Source of the DNA: an uncultured Halorubrum sp.
GTDB taxonomy: Archaea > Halobacteriota > Halobacteria > Halobacteriales > Haloferacaceae
NCBI RefSeq assembly: GCF_937146585.1
Contig: NZ_CAKZRO010000141.1
Span: 1 to 58,135 of the forward strand
Direction: 5' to 3'
DNA length: 58,135 nucleotides
Each line of letters begins with the position of its first letter. The stretch's first letter is position 1. A program made the translations under genes and the position numbers. Positions 16,733 to 25,835 of this stretch are shown in pieces. A model generated the notes under the pieces. The model did not search any database. It saw nothing but the letters and a program-made list of their open reading frames with translations, and had not been told where the DNA came from.

Positions 16733-18190
16733 ATGATCACGACCGACCGGATGGCGGCCGTCGACGCGAACGCGGCCGCGCTCGGCGTGCCCCGCAAACA
16801 GCTTATGGAGTCGTCCGGGAACGCGGTCGCCCGCGAGGTCCGGGCGGTCGCGCAGCCCGGCGCGGCGGTCGCGCTCGTCTGCGGCCGGGGGAACAACGGC
16901 GGCGACGCCCTCGTCGCGGCGCGGTTCCTCGACGAGTACGACGTCGCGGTCCACCTGCTCGGCCGCCCCGAGACGATCCGCACCGACATCGCGCGGGAGA
17001 ACTGGGCCGCGCTCGCGCACGCCGACGTCCCGACCGAGACGGTGACGGACTCGCGCGACTTCGCTCTCGCGGGCCCCGACGGCGACGCCCCCGACGTCGT
17101 CGTCGACGCGATGCTCGGCTCCGGGATCGCCGGGGGGCTCCGCGAGCCGGAGCGGACGGCGGCCGAGGCGATCAACGCGACCGACGCGACCGCGATCGCC
17201 GTCGACGTGCCCTCCGGGATCGACGCCGACACCGGCGAGCCGCCGGGCGGGTCGGGGTCGACCGCCGTCGAGGCCGACCGCGTCGTCACGTTCCACGACG
17301 AGAAGCCGGGACTGGGGTCGCTCGACGCCGCGGTCACGGTCGCGGACATCGGGATCCCGGCCGCCGCGGAGCGGTACACTGGCCCGGGGGACCTCCTCGG
17401 ACTCGGGCGCGACCCGGGCTCCCACAAGGGGGACAACGGCGAGGTGCTGGTGGTCGGCGGGGGGCCGTACACCGGCGCGCCGACGCTGTCCGCGCTGGCC
17501 GCGCTCCGGGCGGGCGCGGACCTGGTGCGCGTGGCGTGCCCCGAGTCGGTCGCGGGCGCGGTCCAGGGGTTCTCGCCGAACCTCATCGTCCGCCCGCTGC
17601 CCGGCGACCGCGTCGGTCCCGCCCACGTCGAGCGGGTCGCGTCGCTCGCGGCGGAGAACGACGTCGTCGTCCTCGGACCTGGGCTCGGGGGCGGCGACGG
17701 GGCCGAGGCGTTCGTCCGCGAGTTCCTGACGGCGTTCGAGGGGCGCGCGGTCGTCGACGCGGACGCGCTCCGAATCGTCCCCGACGTCGACACCGACGCC
17801 GAGCTGGTCTGTACGCCGCATCAGGGCGAACTCGTCGGCATGGGCGGCGAGACGGCGTCGGACCCGGACGAGCGCGCGGAACTGGTCCGCGAGTTCGCCG
17901 CGGACCTGGGCCACACCCTACTCGTGAAGGGCGCGGTCGACGTGGTCGCCGACGGCGGCGGCGTGCGGCTCAACCGCACGGGCAACCCCGGGATGACGGT
18001 CGGCGGGACCGGAGACGTGTTGGCGGGGACGGTCGGCGCGCTGGCGGCCGTGACCGACCCGTTCCGCGCGGCCGCGGTCGGCGCGTACGTCGTCGGGCGG
18101 GCCGGCGACGCGGCCGCGGAGGCGAACGGCGCGGGGCTGGTGGCGACGGACTTACCCGACCGGCTGCCGGAGGCGATGCGTGATGAGTGA
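16733..18190 (+). CDS. nnr: bifunctional NAD(P)H-hydrate epimerase / ADP-dependent dehydratase
   Basis: Repairs hydrated NAD(P)H. The N-terminal YjeF epimerase domain (about 1-210) has CGRGNNGGDALVAARFL and VDAMLGSGI. The C-terminal dehydratase domain (about 220-485) has GSHKGDNGEVLVVGG, TPHQGE and the catalytic-Asp loop NPGMTVGGTGDVLAG. The 485-residue length matches fused Nnr proteins. It overlaps moaC by 8 bases. Confidence 0.92.
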   Translation: MITTDRMAAVDANAAALGVPRKQLMESSGNAVAREVRAVAQPGAAVALVCGRGNNGGDALVAARFLDEYDVAVHLLGRPETIRTDIARENWAALAHADVPTETVTDSRDFALAGPDGDAPDVVVDAMLGSGIAGGLREPERTAAEAINATDATAIAVDVPSGIDADTGEPPGGSGSTAVEADRVVTFHDEKPGLGSLDAAVTVADIGIPAAAERYTGPGDLLGLGRDPGSHKGDNGEVLVVGGGPYTGAPTLSALAALRAGADLVRVACPESVAGAVQGFSPNLIVRPLPGDRVGPAHVERVASLAAENDVVVLGPGLGGGDGAEAFVREFLTAFEGRAVVDADALRIVPDVDTDAELVCTPHQGELVGMGGETASDPDERAELVREFAADLGHTLLVKGAVDVVADGGGVRLNRTGNPGMTVGGTGDVLAGTVGALAAVTDPFRAAAVGAYVVGRAGDAAAEANGAGLVATDLPDRLPEAMRDE

Positions 18191-18701
18191 CGAGGAACCC
18201 GCGGCGTCCGCCGCCGGGAGCCCGGACGAGCTGACCCACACCGACGAGTCGGGCGACGTCCAGATGGTCGACGTGGGCGCGAAGCCCGACAGCAGCCGGC
18301 GAGCGGTCGCGCGCGGCGAGATCCGACTGACGCCGGAGACGATCGCGGCGGTCGAGGCCGACGCGGTCGAGAAGGGCGACGTGCTCGCGACCGCCCGTAT
18401 CGGGGCCGTTCAGGCCGTGAAACACACCTGGGAGACGATCCCGATGTGCCACCAGATCCCGATCACGAACGTCGACACCGAGTTCGCGGTCGGCGACGAC
18501 CGGATCGCGCTGACCGTGACCGTCGAGACCACCGGGAAGACGGGCTGCGAGATGGAGGCGCTAGAGGGCGTCACGACCGGCCTCAACACCGTCTGGGACA
18601 TGGTGAAGGCGGCCGAGAAGGACGCCGACGGGGGGTACCCGGACACGCGGATCGCGGACGTCGAAGTGGCGGAGAAACGGAAGGAGCGCGTGGACGAATA
18701 G
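18183..18701 (+). CDS. moaC: cyclic pyranopterin monophosphate synthase
   Basis: Makes cyclic pyranopterin monophosphate in molybdenum-cofactor synthesis, using the product of MoaA. 172 residues. KHTWETIPMCHQIPITNVD contains the conserved substrate-binding MCHQIP element; TGCEMEALEGVTTGLNTVWD and KAAEKD complete the signature. It starts inside the end of nnr. Its stop converges on the remains of an fhs gene. Confidence 0.93.
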   Translation: MSDEEPAASAAGSPDELTHTDESGDVQMVDVGAKPDSSRRAVARGEIRLTPETIAAVEADAVEKGDVLATARIGAVQAVKHTWETIPMCHQIPITNVDTEFAVGDDRIALTVTVETTGKTGCEMEALEGVTTGLNTVWDMVKAAEKDADGGYPDTRIADVEVAEKRKERVDE

Positions 18702-18705
18702 GGGC

Positions 18706-19045
18706 GCTGAGCGACGGCTCGCGGACAGCGACCGCGGTCCGCTCGCCGAGCGCGGCGAGCCCTGGCCGAGCCCGACGGACGTGACCGTCTTCCCCTCGCC
18801 CTTCGGCGTCGGCGACATGCCGGTCACGAGGACCGTCGTCCCGTCGGGCTCGTCGACGCCGCCGACGGCGTCGCGGACCGCCGCGTGCGTGAGCTTCGCG
18901 ATGCCCTCGCCGCGGCGCTCGACGTCGTCGGAGTCGAGACCGCGGCCGCGACGTCCGCTATCGGTCGCGGCTCGCTCGCTCGCGCGACGGCGAGGTCGGA
19001 CTTCGGGGCCGCGGTCGCGTCGCTCGCGGGGTCGGTCGGCGCCAT
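18706..19045 (-). pseudogene. fhs: truncated, frameshifted formate-tetrahydrofolate ligase
   Basis: An ATG at 19045 begins a sequence like the N-terminus of haloarchaeal formate-THF ligase (ARASEPRPIADVA). The frame then breaks near 18940. In the next frame it continues with KLTHAAVRDAV and VLVTGMSPTPKGEGKTVTS, the P-loop region of this enzyme, up to VGLGQ. A second shift near 18760 is needed to read LAALGERTAVAVREPSL, after which homology stops against the moaC end. Only about 110 of the usual 550 or so codons remain. It lies 56 bases downstream of gcvT on the same strand, so it was probably the second gene of a one-carbon operon. No functional product is possible. Confidence 0.8.
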
Positions 19046-19101
19046 ACGCGGCGCTTCTCCGGCGGGTCGTATGAGCCTTGTTCGGTCCTTGGTGACCCCC
19101 C

Positions 19102-20283
19102 TCAGCGGTCGAGGAACGGCGGGATCACGACCTCGGCGCGCTTCTCGTCGCCGCGCACGACGACGCTCACCTCCGTCCCGGCGTCGGCGTACGACTCGTG
19201 GAGGTAGCCGAGCCCGATCGGCTCGTCGAGCGTCGGGCTCATCGTCCCCGAGGTCAGCTTACCGACGCGCGTGAGGTCGCCGTCGGTGACCGCGTAGCCG
19301 CCGCGCGGGACCCCGCGCTCGGAGAGTCTAACGCCGACGAACTTCTCGTCGACGCCCGCCTCCTTCTGCGCCTCCAGCGCGTCGCGCCCGACGAACTCCG
19401 TGTCGAGTTTCACGACGAAGCCGATCCGCGCCTCGTACGGCGTCCGGGGATCGCTCTCGGGGTCGAAGTCCTGGCCGGAGAGCAGGTACCCCATCTCGGT
19501 CCGGAGCGTGTCGCGCGCGCCGAGGCCGCACGGCTGCGCCTCGCGGTCGTCGACGAACGCCGCCCAGACCGACTCGACGGCGTCGGCCGGACACATCACC
19601 TCGAAGCCGTCCTCGCCGGTGTAGCCCGTGCGCGCGACCCAGCTCTCGACGCCCGCCACGGCCGCCGTCGTCGCCTCGAACTTCGAGAGGTCGCCGACGC
19701 GGTCGCGGGGGGTCGCCTCGTCGAGGGCGTCGGCCGCGTCGGGCCCTTGGACCGCGAGCATCGCCCAGTCGGCCGTGGCGTTCGCGACGGTCGCGTCGAG
19801 CCCCCACTCGTCGCGGTGCGCGGTCCAGCGGTCCTCCATCTGCCCGTCGTGGCCCGCGTTCGGCACGAAGAGGTACGCCGGGTCGCCGCCCGGCGCGTCG
19901 AGGTCGCCGTCGTGGTCGCGCTCCACGTCGGCGAGCGACGCGGCCCCCTCGCCGGCCGGGGTCCCGTCGGGGAGCCGGTAGACGACCGTGTCGTCGAGCA
20001 TCACGCCCTCCTCGTCCGTGATCGCGGCGTACTGCGAGTCGCCGGGGTCGAGCGCGCTCACGTCGTTGGTCGTGAGCCGGTCCGTGAGGGCGGTCGCCTC
20101 CGGGCCGGCCACCTCGATCTCGCCCATGTGCGAGACGTCGAAGACGCCGACGGACTCGCGGACCGCGGCGTGTTCGGTCCGGATCGAGTCGAACTCGACG
20201 GGCATCTGCCAGCCGCCGAAGTCGGTGAACTTGGCACCGCGCGCCTCGTGGGCGCCGTGGAGCGGAGGGTGTCGGTCGGTCAT
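19102..20283 (-). CDS. gcvT: aminomethyltransferase (glycine cleavage system T protein)
   Basis: Transfers the methylene group from aminomethyl-lipoyl H protein to tetrahydrofolate, releasing ammonia. 393 residues. The start MTDRHPPLHGAHEARGAKF, then DFGGWQMPVEF and FDVSHMGEIEV, is typical of GcvT; WVARTGYTGEDGFEVM and GLGARDTLRTEMGY mark the folate-binding core. An acidic insertion at about 125-165 is a haloarchaeal feature. The open frame reaches upstream to 20553, but conserved sequence begins at the ATG at 20283. The other glycine-cleavage genes are not in the window. Confidence 0.92.
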   Translation of the reverse strand: MTDRHPPLHGAHEARGAKFTDFGGWQMPVEFDSIRTEHAAVRESVGVFDVSHMGEIEVAGPEATALTDRLTTNDVSALDPGDSQYAAITDEEGVMLDDTVVYRLPDGTPAGEGAASLADVERDHDGDLDAPGGDPAYLFVPNAGHDGQMEDRWTAHRDEWGLDATVANATADWAMLAVQGPDAADALDEATPRDRVGDLSKFEATTAAVAGVESWVARTGYTGEDGFEVMCPADAVESVWAAFVDDREAQPCGLGARDTLRTEMGYLLSGQDFDPESDPRTPYEARIGFVVKLDTEFVGRDALEAQKEAGVDEKFVGVRLSERGVPRGGYAVTDGDLTRVGKLTSGTMSPTLDEPIGLGYLHESYADAGTEVSVVVRGDEKRAEVVIPPFLDR

Positions 20284-20386
20284 ACGCGCACCACTCCGGG
20301 ACGAGCCTAAGGCTTTGTGACATCGGCGGTCCGCGCGGTCCCGCTCGGCCGACAGTCTCAAGCGGTCGCCGGTCCCCCTATCGGCC

Positions 20387-21049
20387 GTGAGCAGTCGACG
20401 CCCCGCAGGCTCCGGTCCGATCGCCCCCGCGGTCGCGGTCGTCCTGATCGCGGTCCTGCTGGGCGCGCTCGTGGGGACCTGGCCGCCGTTCGTGGCGGTC
20501 GAGAGCGGCAGCATGACCCCCGGCGTCGAGCGCGGCGACCTGGTCGTCGTCACCGCGGCGGACCGGGCCCCGTGGGGGGACCTCTCGACCGCCGCCGACG
20601 CGGACGCGCCGACGCGGCTGGGCGGTCCCGGCGACGTGGTCGTCTACGCGGTGCCGGGCGTCCGGGGGAGACCGGTGTTCCACCGGCTGGCGTTCCCCGT
20701 CGACGCCGGCGAGGACTGGACGGATCGGGGCGACCCCGACCTCCTCGCGGCCGACTGCGCGGAGCTCGCCACCTGTCCGGCCCCGTACGACGGCTACGTC
20801 ACGCGCGGCGACGCGAACGGGCTGTACGATCAGAGCGCCGGGATCGCGCCAGTCGTCCCCGAGGAGTGGATCGCCGGGAAGGCGCTGTTCGCGGTGCCGA
20901 ACCTCGGCTGGGTCCGCGTGGGGGTCGACGCGGCGGCGGCGCGGTACGGCGGGGTCGCGACGGGGGTCGTGCTCGTCGGCCTCGCGGGGCTGGTCGGCGG
21001 CGTCGGCGCGCTGCTGATCGGGCGGGTCCGACCCGGCGACCGACGGTGA
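20387..21049 (+). CDS. S26-family signal peptidase (archaeal Sec11-like)
   Basis: 220 residues beginning at GTG. The N-terminal helix (about 8-28) anchors it, followed by VESGSMTPG with the catalytic serine, PVFHRLAF with the histidine that replaces bacterial lysine, and YVTRGDANG with the active-site aspartate region. A second hydrophobic segment near 188-210 gives a C-terminal anchor. It removes signal peptides outside the membrane. It carries the extended acidic insertion between boxes usual for haloarchaeal forms. Confidence 0.82.
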   Translation: MSSRRPAGSGPIAPAVAVVLIAVLLGALVGTWPPFVAVESGSMTPGVERGDLVVVTAADRAPWGDLSTAADADAPTRLGGPGDVVVYAVPGVRGRPVFHRLAFPVDAGEDWTDRGDPDLLAADCAELATCPAPYDGYVTRGDANGLYDQSAGIAPVVPEEWIAGKALFAVPNLGWVRVGVDAAAARYGGVATGVVLVGLAGLVGGVGALLIGRVRPGDRR

Positions 21050-21074
21050 GTCGAGAGGCGGCGCGTCCGTCCGC

Positions 21075-21686
21075 CTACGACGAGGGGGACTCGGGGGACG
21101 CCTCTCCGTCGTCGGGCGCGACCGCCTCGTCGCCGTCGAGCGTCACCGAGCCGTTGGCGGCGTTGCGGAGGGCGTCCGATCGGCCGAACTCGCCGGGCGC
21201 GATGGCGAGCGTCCGGATCCCGTAGCCGTTCGCGGTCTCCACGACCGGCTTGAAGTCCGTGTCGCGGGAGGCGATCGCGAGCGTGTCCATCACCCCTTCG
21301 GCCGCGAGCCGCGCGGCGTCGACCGCGAGCTTCACGTCGACGTCGCCGCTCGTGACCACGACCTCGAAGCCGCGGGCCTCCGCGGCCTGGATCAGCCCCG
21401 GCGTCGCGTGCTCGTCGAGGTAGAGGCGCGTCGCCACCAGCGGCCCCTCGGCCTCGGCCGCCAACCGCACGTCGTCTAGGTCGACGTCGAACTCCTCGCG
21501 CAACACGTTGGGGCCGTCGACGAACAGCGCGACTCCGTCCGCGTCCGGGTCCGTCTCGCCGTCCGCGCTGTGGTCCCTCTCGCCGTCCGCGCCGGGGTTC
21601 CTCGCACCGTCCGTGCGCGTCTCGGCGTCGCCGCTCGCGACGCCGTCGTCGGTCGTCTCGCTCGCCGGCCCGTCGCCTCGGTCCAT
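21075..21686 (-). CDS. NYN-domain protein (PIN-like nuclease fold)
   Basis: 203 residues. An acidic, disordered N-terminus (about 1-50) precedes the NYN domain: ALFVDGPNVLREEF, then GDVDVKLAVDAARLA and IASRDTDFKPVV supply the conserved aspartates of a metal-dependent ribonuclease site. It ends with a second acidic tail. ATG 21686 is 28 bases after a TATA-like box; in-frame upstream codons are not supported. Its RNA substrate is unknown. Confidence 0.78.
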   Translation of the reverse strand: MDRGDGPASETTDDGVASGDAETRTDGARNPGADGERDHSADGETDPDADGVALFVDGPNVLREEFDVDLDDVRLAAEAEGPLVATRLYLDEHATPGLIQAAEARGFEVVVTSGDVDVKLAVDAARLAAEGVMDTLAIASRDTDFKPVVETANGYGIRTLAIAPGEFGRSDALRNAANGSVTLDGDEAVAPDDGEASPESPSS

Positions 21687-21710
21687 GGCCCGCCTTCGCC
21701 GTCGCGAGAG

Positions 21711-21719
21711 ATATGTATG
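21711..21719 (-). promoter_or_regulatory. TATA-like box for the NYN gene
   Basis: CATACATAT on the minus strand, centred about 28 bases upstream of ATG 21686. Confidence 0.45.
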
Positions 21720-21789
21720 GTGATCCGCGGGGCGGGCGGGGTGCGACGACGGGCCCGAACCCGCCGGTTCGTTTCGGGACTTCAACACC

Positions 21790-21796
21790 TTATATC
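21790..21796 (+). promoter_or_regulatory. TATA box of the 21873 gene
   Basis: TTATATC in an AT-rich run predicts initiation near 21818. That leaves a 5' leader of about 55 bases, which contains GGAGGT at 21834-21839. Confidence 0.55.
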
Positions 21797-21872
21797 GATA
21801 TTACGTCTTGCCTGACGACCGTAGTGAATATACGGAGGTTTGAAGTAGGATGTCCAGCAATAACGGGTTAAG

Positions 21873-22124
21873 ATGTCGCAATCAAACGCGTACACCGTCA
21901 TTTCCGCACAGAACGATCACGAATGTACCACCGTACGTGCCCATCCGCGCAACGAGACGTTCCACATCGTCGACTACGCCGACGAGGACGCCCGGGAGCG
22001 CGTCGCGGACCTGCCCGTCGGCTCGGTCGTCCGGATGGAACTGTCTCGCGCGGGGCGTCGCAGCAACGTCTGGTGCGCCGAGTCGGTCAAGCCGGCCCAG
22101 ACCGACGGCGGCGAGCGCCGGTAA
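21873..22124 (+). CDS. small conserved haloarchaeal protein (DUF7999-like)
   Basis: 83 residues, soluble, with an alternating beta-like pattern (AYTVISAQNDHECTTVRAHP ... VGSVVRMELSRAG). I recall similar short haloarchaeal proteins (DUF7999) without known function. Codon use favours this frame over the overlapping frame from ATG 21850. That earlier, out-of-frame ATG is the one correctly spaced (10 bases) from a GGAGGT motif, which makes the translation start unusual. Transcription probably begins near 21818. Confidence 0.65.
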   Translation: MSQSNAYTVISAQNDHECTTVRAHPRNETFHIVDYADEDARERVADLPVGSVVRMELSRAGRRSNVWCAESVKPAQTDGGERR

Positions 22125-22241
22125 CCGGCGTCTACGCCCCGAATCTCTTCCTACGAGGCAGTCGCCGCCCGGGACGCTGCCGCCGGGACGCTGCCGGCCG
22201 TTGCGACACCTATTTGCGACCGATGAGAGTAGGCCCGGGTG

Positions 22242-23420
22242 ATGGTCGAGACGCTGCTCGCTATCGGGATCGTGGCCTCGCTGTTCGTCGGGTTCAACAT
22301 CGGCGGATCCTCAACCGGAATCGCGTGGGGGCCGCCGGTCGGAGCCGGCATCGTGACGAAGACGACCGCCGCGGCCCTGATGACGGTGTTCGTCTTCCTC
22401 GGCGGCTGGACGGTCGGTCGGAACGTGATGGACACCCTGAGCGGCGGGATCGTCACGACCGAGCTGCCGCTCTCGGCGGGCGTCGCGATCCTGTTTTTCA
22501 TCGGCTTCGGGATCCTCATCGCGAACGTCTTCGGCGTCCCGGTGCCGACGTCGATGACGACGGTCGGGGCGATCGCCGGGCTCGGGCTGGCGACCGACAC
22601 GCTGAACTACGCCACGGTCTCGCGGATCGTCTCCTGGTGGATCGTCACGCCGATCATCGGGTTCTGGATCGGGCTCGTGATCGGGCGGTACGTCTACCCG
22701 GCGGTGAACCGGCGGGTAGATATCAAGAAGTCGCCCGGGCCGCTGCTGCGCCTCGACCGCGACGGCGGACTGCCGACCCCCGCGCTCGGACCGAACACGA
22801 CGGTGACGGAGCTCGTGAGCACGGTCGTCGTCCTCGTGATCGGGTGTTACATGGCGTTCAGCGCCGGCGCGAGTAACGTGCCGAACGCCGCCGCGCCGCT
22901 GGTCAGCGGGGTCGGCGGGCTGCCCGACGACACCGCGATCGGGATCGCCACGGTCGCCATCGGGCTCGGCGGCTTCACGATCGCCCGCCGGACGATGGAG
23001 TCGGTCGGGGGCGAGCTCAGCGACATCCCCCTGCTCGCCGCCCTCTTCGTGATGGCGACCGCGTCGACGATCACGACGGTCCTCTCGTACCTCGGCATCC
23101 CGATCAGCCTCGTCATGGGCACGGTGATGACGATCGTCGGCATCGGTTGGGGGCGCGCGACGCGGCCGGTGACCGTTCAGGAGGCGGTCTCCCGGAAGAC
23201 GGGCGACAACGAGATCGTCACCGGGGCGATCACCGTCTCGGGGGACGAGGAGGAGCAGTCGGCGCCGATCGGCGAGGCCGAGCCGGAGGCGGTGCTGAGC
23301 GCGGGGGACCTGTTCAACCCCCGGGCGGTGCTCAAATACGTCTCGATGTGGATCATCGGCCCGTCGGTGTCGACCCTGCTGGCCTACGCGTTCTTCGTCC
23401 TCGTCCCGGGCGTCGCCTGA
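22242..23420 (+). CDS. PiT-family inorganic phosphate permease
   Basis: A membrane transporter of 392 residues with about 11 hydrophobic segments. The two PiT repeats are visible as FNIGGSSTGIAWGPPVGAG near the N-terminus and FSAGASNVPNAAAPLVSG at about 206-223; the family usually has GANDVANA-like signatures here. The repeats are separated by a cytoplasmic loop. A GTG at 22239 could add one residue. A universal stress protein gene follows by 38 bases and may be co-transcribed. Confidence 0.85.
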   Translation: MVETLLAIGIVASLFVGFNIGGSSTGIAWGPPVGAGIVTKTTAAALMTVFVFLGGWTVGRNVMDTLSGGIVTTELPLSAGVAILFFIGFGILIANVFGVPVPTSMTTVGAIAGLGLATDTLNYATVSRIVSWWIVTPIIGFWIGLVIGRYVYPAVNRRVDIKKSPGPLLRLDRDGGLPTPALGPNTTVTELVSTVVVLVIGCYMAFSAGASNVPNAAAPLVSGVGGLPDDTAIGIATVAIGLGGFTIARRTMESVGGELSDIPLLAALFVMATASTITTVLSYLGIPISLVMGTVMTIVGIGWGRATRPVTVQEAVSRKTGDNEIVTGAITVSGDEEEQSAPIGEAEPEAVLSAGDLFNPRAVLKYVSMWIIGPSVSTLLAYAFFVLVPGVA

Positions 23421-23458
23421 CGCGAGCAGTTAGGTGGGTCCGTGATCACGGGGACGAC

Positions 23459-23887
23459 ATGGTCGAACGAATCCTCGTGCCGATGGACGACTCGGAACAG
23501 GCCGAACGGGCGCTCGCGTACGCGCTGGACAGCTTTCCTGACGCCAGCGTCACCGTCGTCCACGTCGTCGGGACGCCGTCGGCGATGATGGGAGAGGCGG
23601 CGTCGCTCGCGCTCGCCGACGACTTCGAGGCGGCCGCGGAGGAACGCGCGGCGACCGTCTTCGAGCGCGCTCGACAGCTGACGGCCGACCGCGACCGCGA
23701 AATCGAGACGGTCGTCGGCGTGGGACACCCCGCTCGCAACATCATCGACCGCGCGGAGGGGTACGACACGGTCGTGATCGGCGCGCACGGGGCCGACCGC
23801 GGTCGCGCGACGCGCCGCTTCCTCGTCGGCAACGTGGCCGAGACGGTCTCGAAGCGCGCGCCCGTCCCGGTGGTGCTCGTCCGCTGA
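23459..23887 (+). CDS. universal stress protein (UspA family)
   Basis: 142 residues. ILVPMDDSEQAERALAYAL opens the fold and VVIGAHGADRGRATRRFLVG followed by VAETVSKRAPVPVVLV is the ATP-binding motif (GxxGxxxxxxxxxG then V). The motif is better preserved than in the paralogue at 6436. Translation starts at ATG 23459, 38 bases after the phosphate permease; the frame is open further upstream but only as a shadow of that gene. Confidence 0.85.
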   Translation: MVERILVPMDDSEQAERALAYALDSFPDASVTVVHVVGTPSAMMGEAASLALADDFEAAAEERAATVFERARQLTADRDREIETVVGVGHPARNIIDRAEGYDTVVIGAHGADRGRATRRFLVGNVAETVSKRAPVPVVLVR

Positions 23888-23941
23888 GGTACCGGAGCCG
23901 AGTCGCTGTGCCCGAGCCGGACGCCTCGCCAGTGCCGGCCG

Positions 23942-25726
23942 TTAGTCCCGCGTGAGCCGCGGGTTCGTCACCGCGCCCTCGGCGGCCGAGGCGAAGTCCC
24001 GGCCGTACTTCGCGAGGATGCCGCCCTCGTAGGGCGGTTCGGGGGCCTCCCACGACTCGCGGCGCTCGGCGAGCTCCGCCTCGGAGAGGTCCACCGTCAG
24101 GTCGCGCTCGGGGATGTCGACGGTGACGTGGTCGCCGTCCTCGATGAGGCCGATCGGGCCGCCGACCGCGGACTCGGGCGCGACGTGGCCGATCATCGGG
24201 CCGCGCGTCCCGCCCGAGAAGCGGCCGTCGGTGAGCAGCGCCACGTCGTCCTCGTGGCCCGCGCCGACGACCGCGGCGGTGACGCCGAGCATCTCGCGCA
24301 TCCCGGGGCCGCCGCGGGGCCCCTCGTTGCGGATGACGATCACGTCGCCGGACTCGATCCCGCCGGACTGGACGTACTCCATCGCGTCCTCCTCGTTCTC
24401 GAACACGCGGGCGGGGCCCTCGTGGTAGAACTCGTCGTCGCCGGTCACCTTCAGCACCGAGCCGTCCGGCGCGAGGTTCCCGTCGAGGATCTTGATCGCG
24501 CCCTCCGGCTCCTTCGGGTCGTCGACGGTGTAGAGGAAGTCGGCGTCGATCTCGTCGTCGTCCGGCAGCGCGCCGCTCGCCTCCAGCTCGGCGATCTCCT
24601 CGGCGAGCGTCCGGCCGGTCACGGTCATCGCGTCGCCGTGGAGCAGGTCGGCCTCCAGCAGCCGGCGGAGCACGACCGGCACGCCGCCGACCTCGTGGAG
24701 GTCGTTCATGACGCGGCTCCCGCCGGGCTGGAGGTTCGCGATCTTCGGGGTGCGCCGCGATATCTCGTCGAAGTCCTCGATCGAGAGGTCGACGTCGGCC
24801 TCGGCCGCCAGCGCGAGCAGGTGGAGGACGGCGTTCGTCGACCCGCCCATCGCGGTCTGGGCCGCGATCGCGTTCTCGAACGACTCCCGCGAGAGGATGT
24901 CGGAGGGGCGGCGGTCGTTCTCGATACAGTCCATCGCTAGCTCGCCGGCGCGCTCCGCGACCGCGTAGCGCTCCTCGTCTTCGGCGGGCGGCGAGGCCGA
25001 CCCGAGCGGCGCGAGCCCGAGCGCCTCCGACAGCGACGCCATCGTGTTCGCGGTGAACATGCCGCCGCAGGAGCCCGCGCCGGGGCAGGCGTGCCGCTCC
25101 AGGTCGTCGAGCTCGTCGGCGTCCATGTCGCCCTGCGCGTACGTGCCGACGCCCTCGAACACCTGGACGATCGTCACGTCGCGCCCGTCGTGTTGCCCGG
25201 GCATGATCGAGCCGCCGTAGAGGAAGACGCTAGGCAGGTCCGTCCGGATCGCGGCCATCATCATCCCGGGGAGGTTCTTGTCGCAGCCCGCGACGGTCAC
25301 GAGCGCGTCCATGCGCTCCCCGAAGGAGACGAGTTCGACGGAGTCCGCGATGACCTCCCGCGAGATCAGGCTCGCCTTCATCCCCTCCGTCCCCATCGAG
25401 ATGGCGTCGCTAATGGTGATCGTGCCGAACTCGATGGGCATCCCGCCGGCGGCGTCGATGCCGTCGAGCGCGGCGTCCGCCACGTCGTCGAGGTGGACGT
25501 TACACGGCGTGATGTCGGCCGCCGGGTTCGGCACGCCGACGATGGGCGAGGAGAGGTCCTCGTCGTCGAACCCCATCGCGCGGAACATCGCGCGGTGCGG
25601 CGCCTTGTCCGGTCCCTCGGTGACCTCGCGGCTCGGCAGATCTTCGTCTTTCGTCCCGGCGAATCGGTCCGCGTCCTCCCGGCGACGACGGCGCTCGTCG
25701 TCGGATCGCGACTGCTGTTCGCTCAT
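23942..25726 (-). CDS. ilvD: dihydroxy-acid dehydratase
   Basis: Dehydrates 2,3-dihydroxy-isovalerate and its methyl homologue in valine and isoleucine synthesis. 594 residues. Iron-sulfur ligand cysteines appear at C75 (ITPCNVHL), C148 (AGCDKNLPG) and C220 ([12 protein letters not shown]). It has a long charged N-terminal extension (about residues 1-30). A TATA-like box lies 26 bases upstream, indicating a leaderless single-gene transcript. No other branched-chain genes are nearby. Confidence 0.93.
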   Translation of the reverse strand: MSEQQSRSDDERRRRREDADRFAGTKDEDLPSREVTEGPDKAPHRAMFRAMGFDDEDLSSPIVGVPNPAADITPCNVHLDDVADAALDGIDAAGGMPIEFGTITISDAISMGTEGMKASLISREVIADSVELVSFGERMDALVTVAGCDKNLPGMMMAAIRTDLPSVFLYGGSIMPGQHDGRDVTIVQVFEGVGTYAQGDMDADELDDLERHACPGAGSCGGMFTANTMASLSEALGLAPLGSASPPAEDEERYAVAERAGELAMDCIENDRRPSDILSRESFENAIAAQTAMGGSTNAVLHLLALAAEADVDLSIEDFDEISRRTPKIANLQPGGSRVMNDLHEVGGVPVVLRRLLEADLLHGDAMTVTGRTLAEEIAELEASGALPDDDEIDADFLYTVDDPKEPEGAIKILDGNLAPDGSVLKVTGDDEFYHEGPARVFENEEDAMEYVQSGGIESGDVIVIRNEGPRGGPGMREMLGVTAAVVGAGHEDDVALLTDGRFSGGTRGPMIGHVAPESAVGGPIGLIEDGDHVTVDIPERDLTVDLSEAELAERRESWEAPEPPYEGGILAKYGRDFASAAEGAVTNPRLTRD

Positions 25727-25747
25727 ACTCGCCCCTGTCGCTCGGGG

Positions 25748-25756
25748 GTATTAAAC
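25748..25756 (-). promoter_or_regulatory. TATA box of ilvD
   Basis: GTTTAATAC on the minus strand, centred 26 bases upstream of ATG 25726; a good match to the archaeal TTTAWA-type box. Confidence 0.55.
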
Positions 25757-25835
25757 CGCCGCGTCGGGGCGATGGTTGCTCGGCGGGGCGAACGGGTTCG
25801 GTTGCGGCCCGCACTGACCGCGGTCGCGTCGCGGC

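Noticed and set aside
18561..18827. 88-codon minus-strand ORF beginning at the GMSPTPKGEGK region
   Set aside because: Only its first part is genuine fhs remnant; the rest is antisense to moaC, so it is not an independent gene.
21850..22242. 130-codon ORF starting at the ATG after GGAGGT
   Set aside because: Its composition (Arg/Thr/Pro/Ser-rich) is that of a shadow frame over the conserved 83-residue protein, although the spacing to GGAGGT is puzzling and is reported as a finding.
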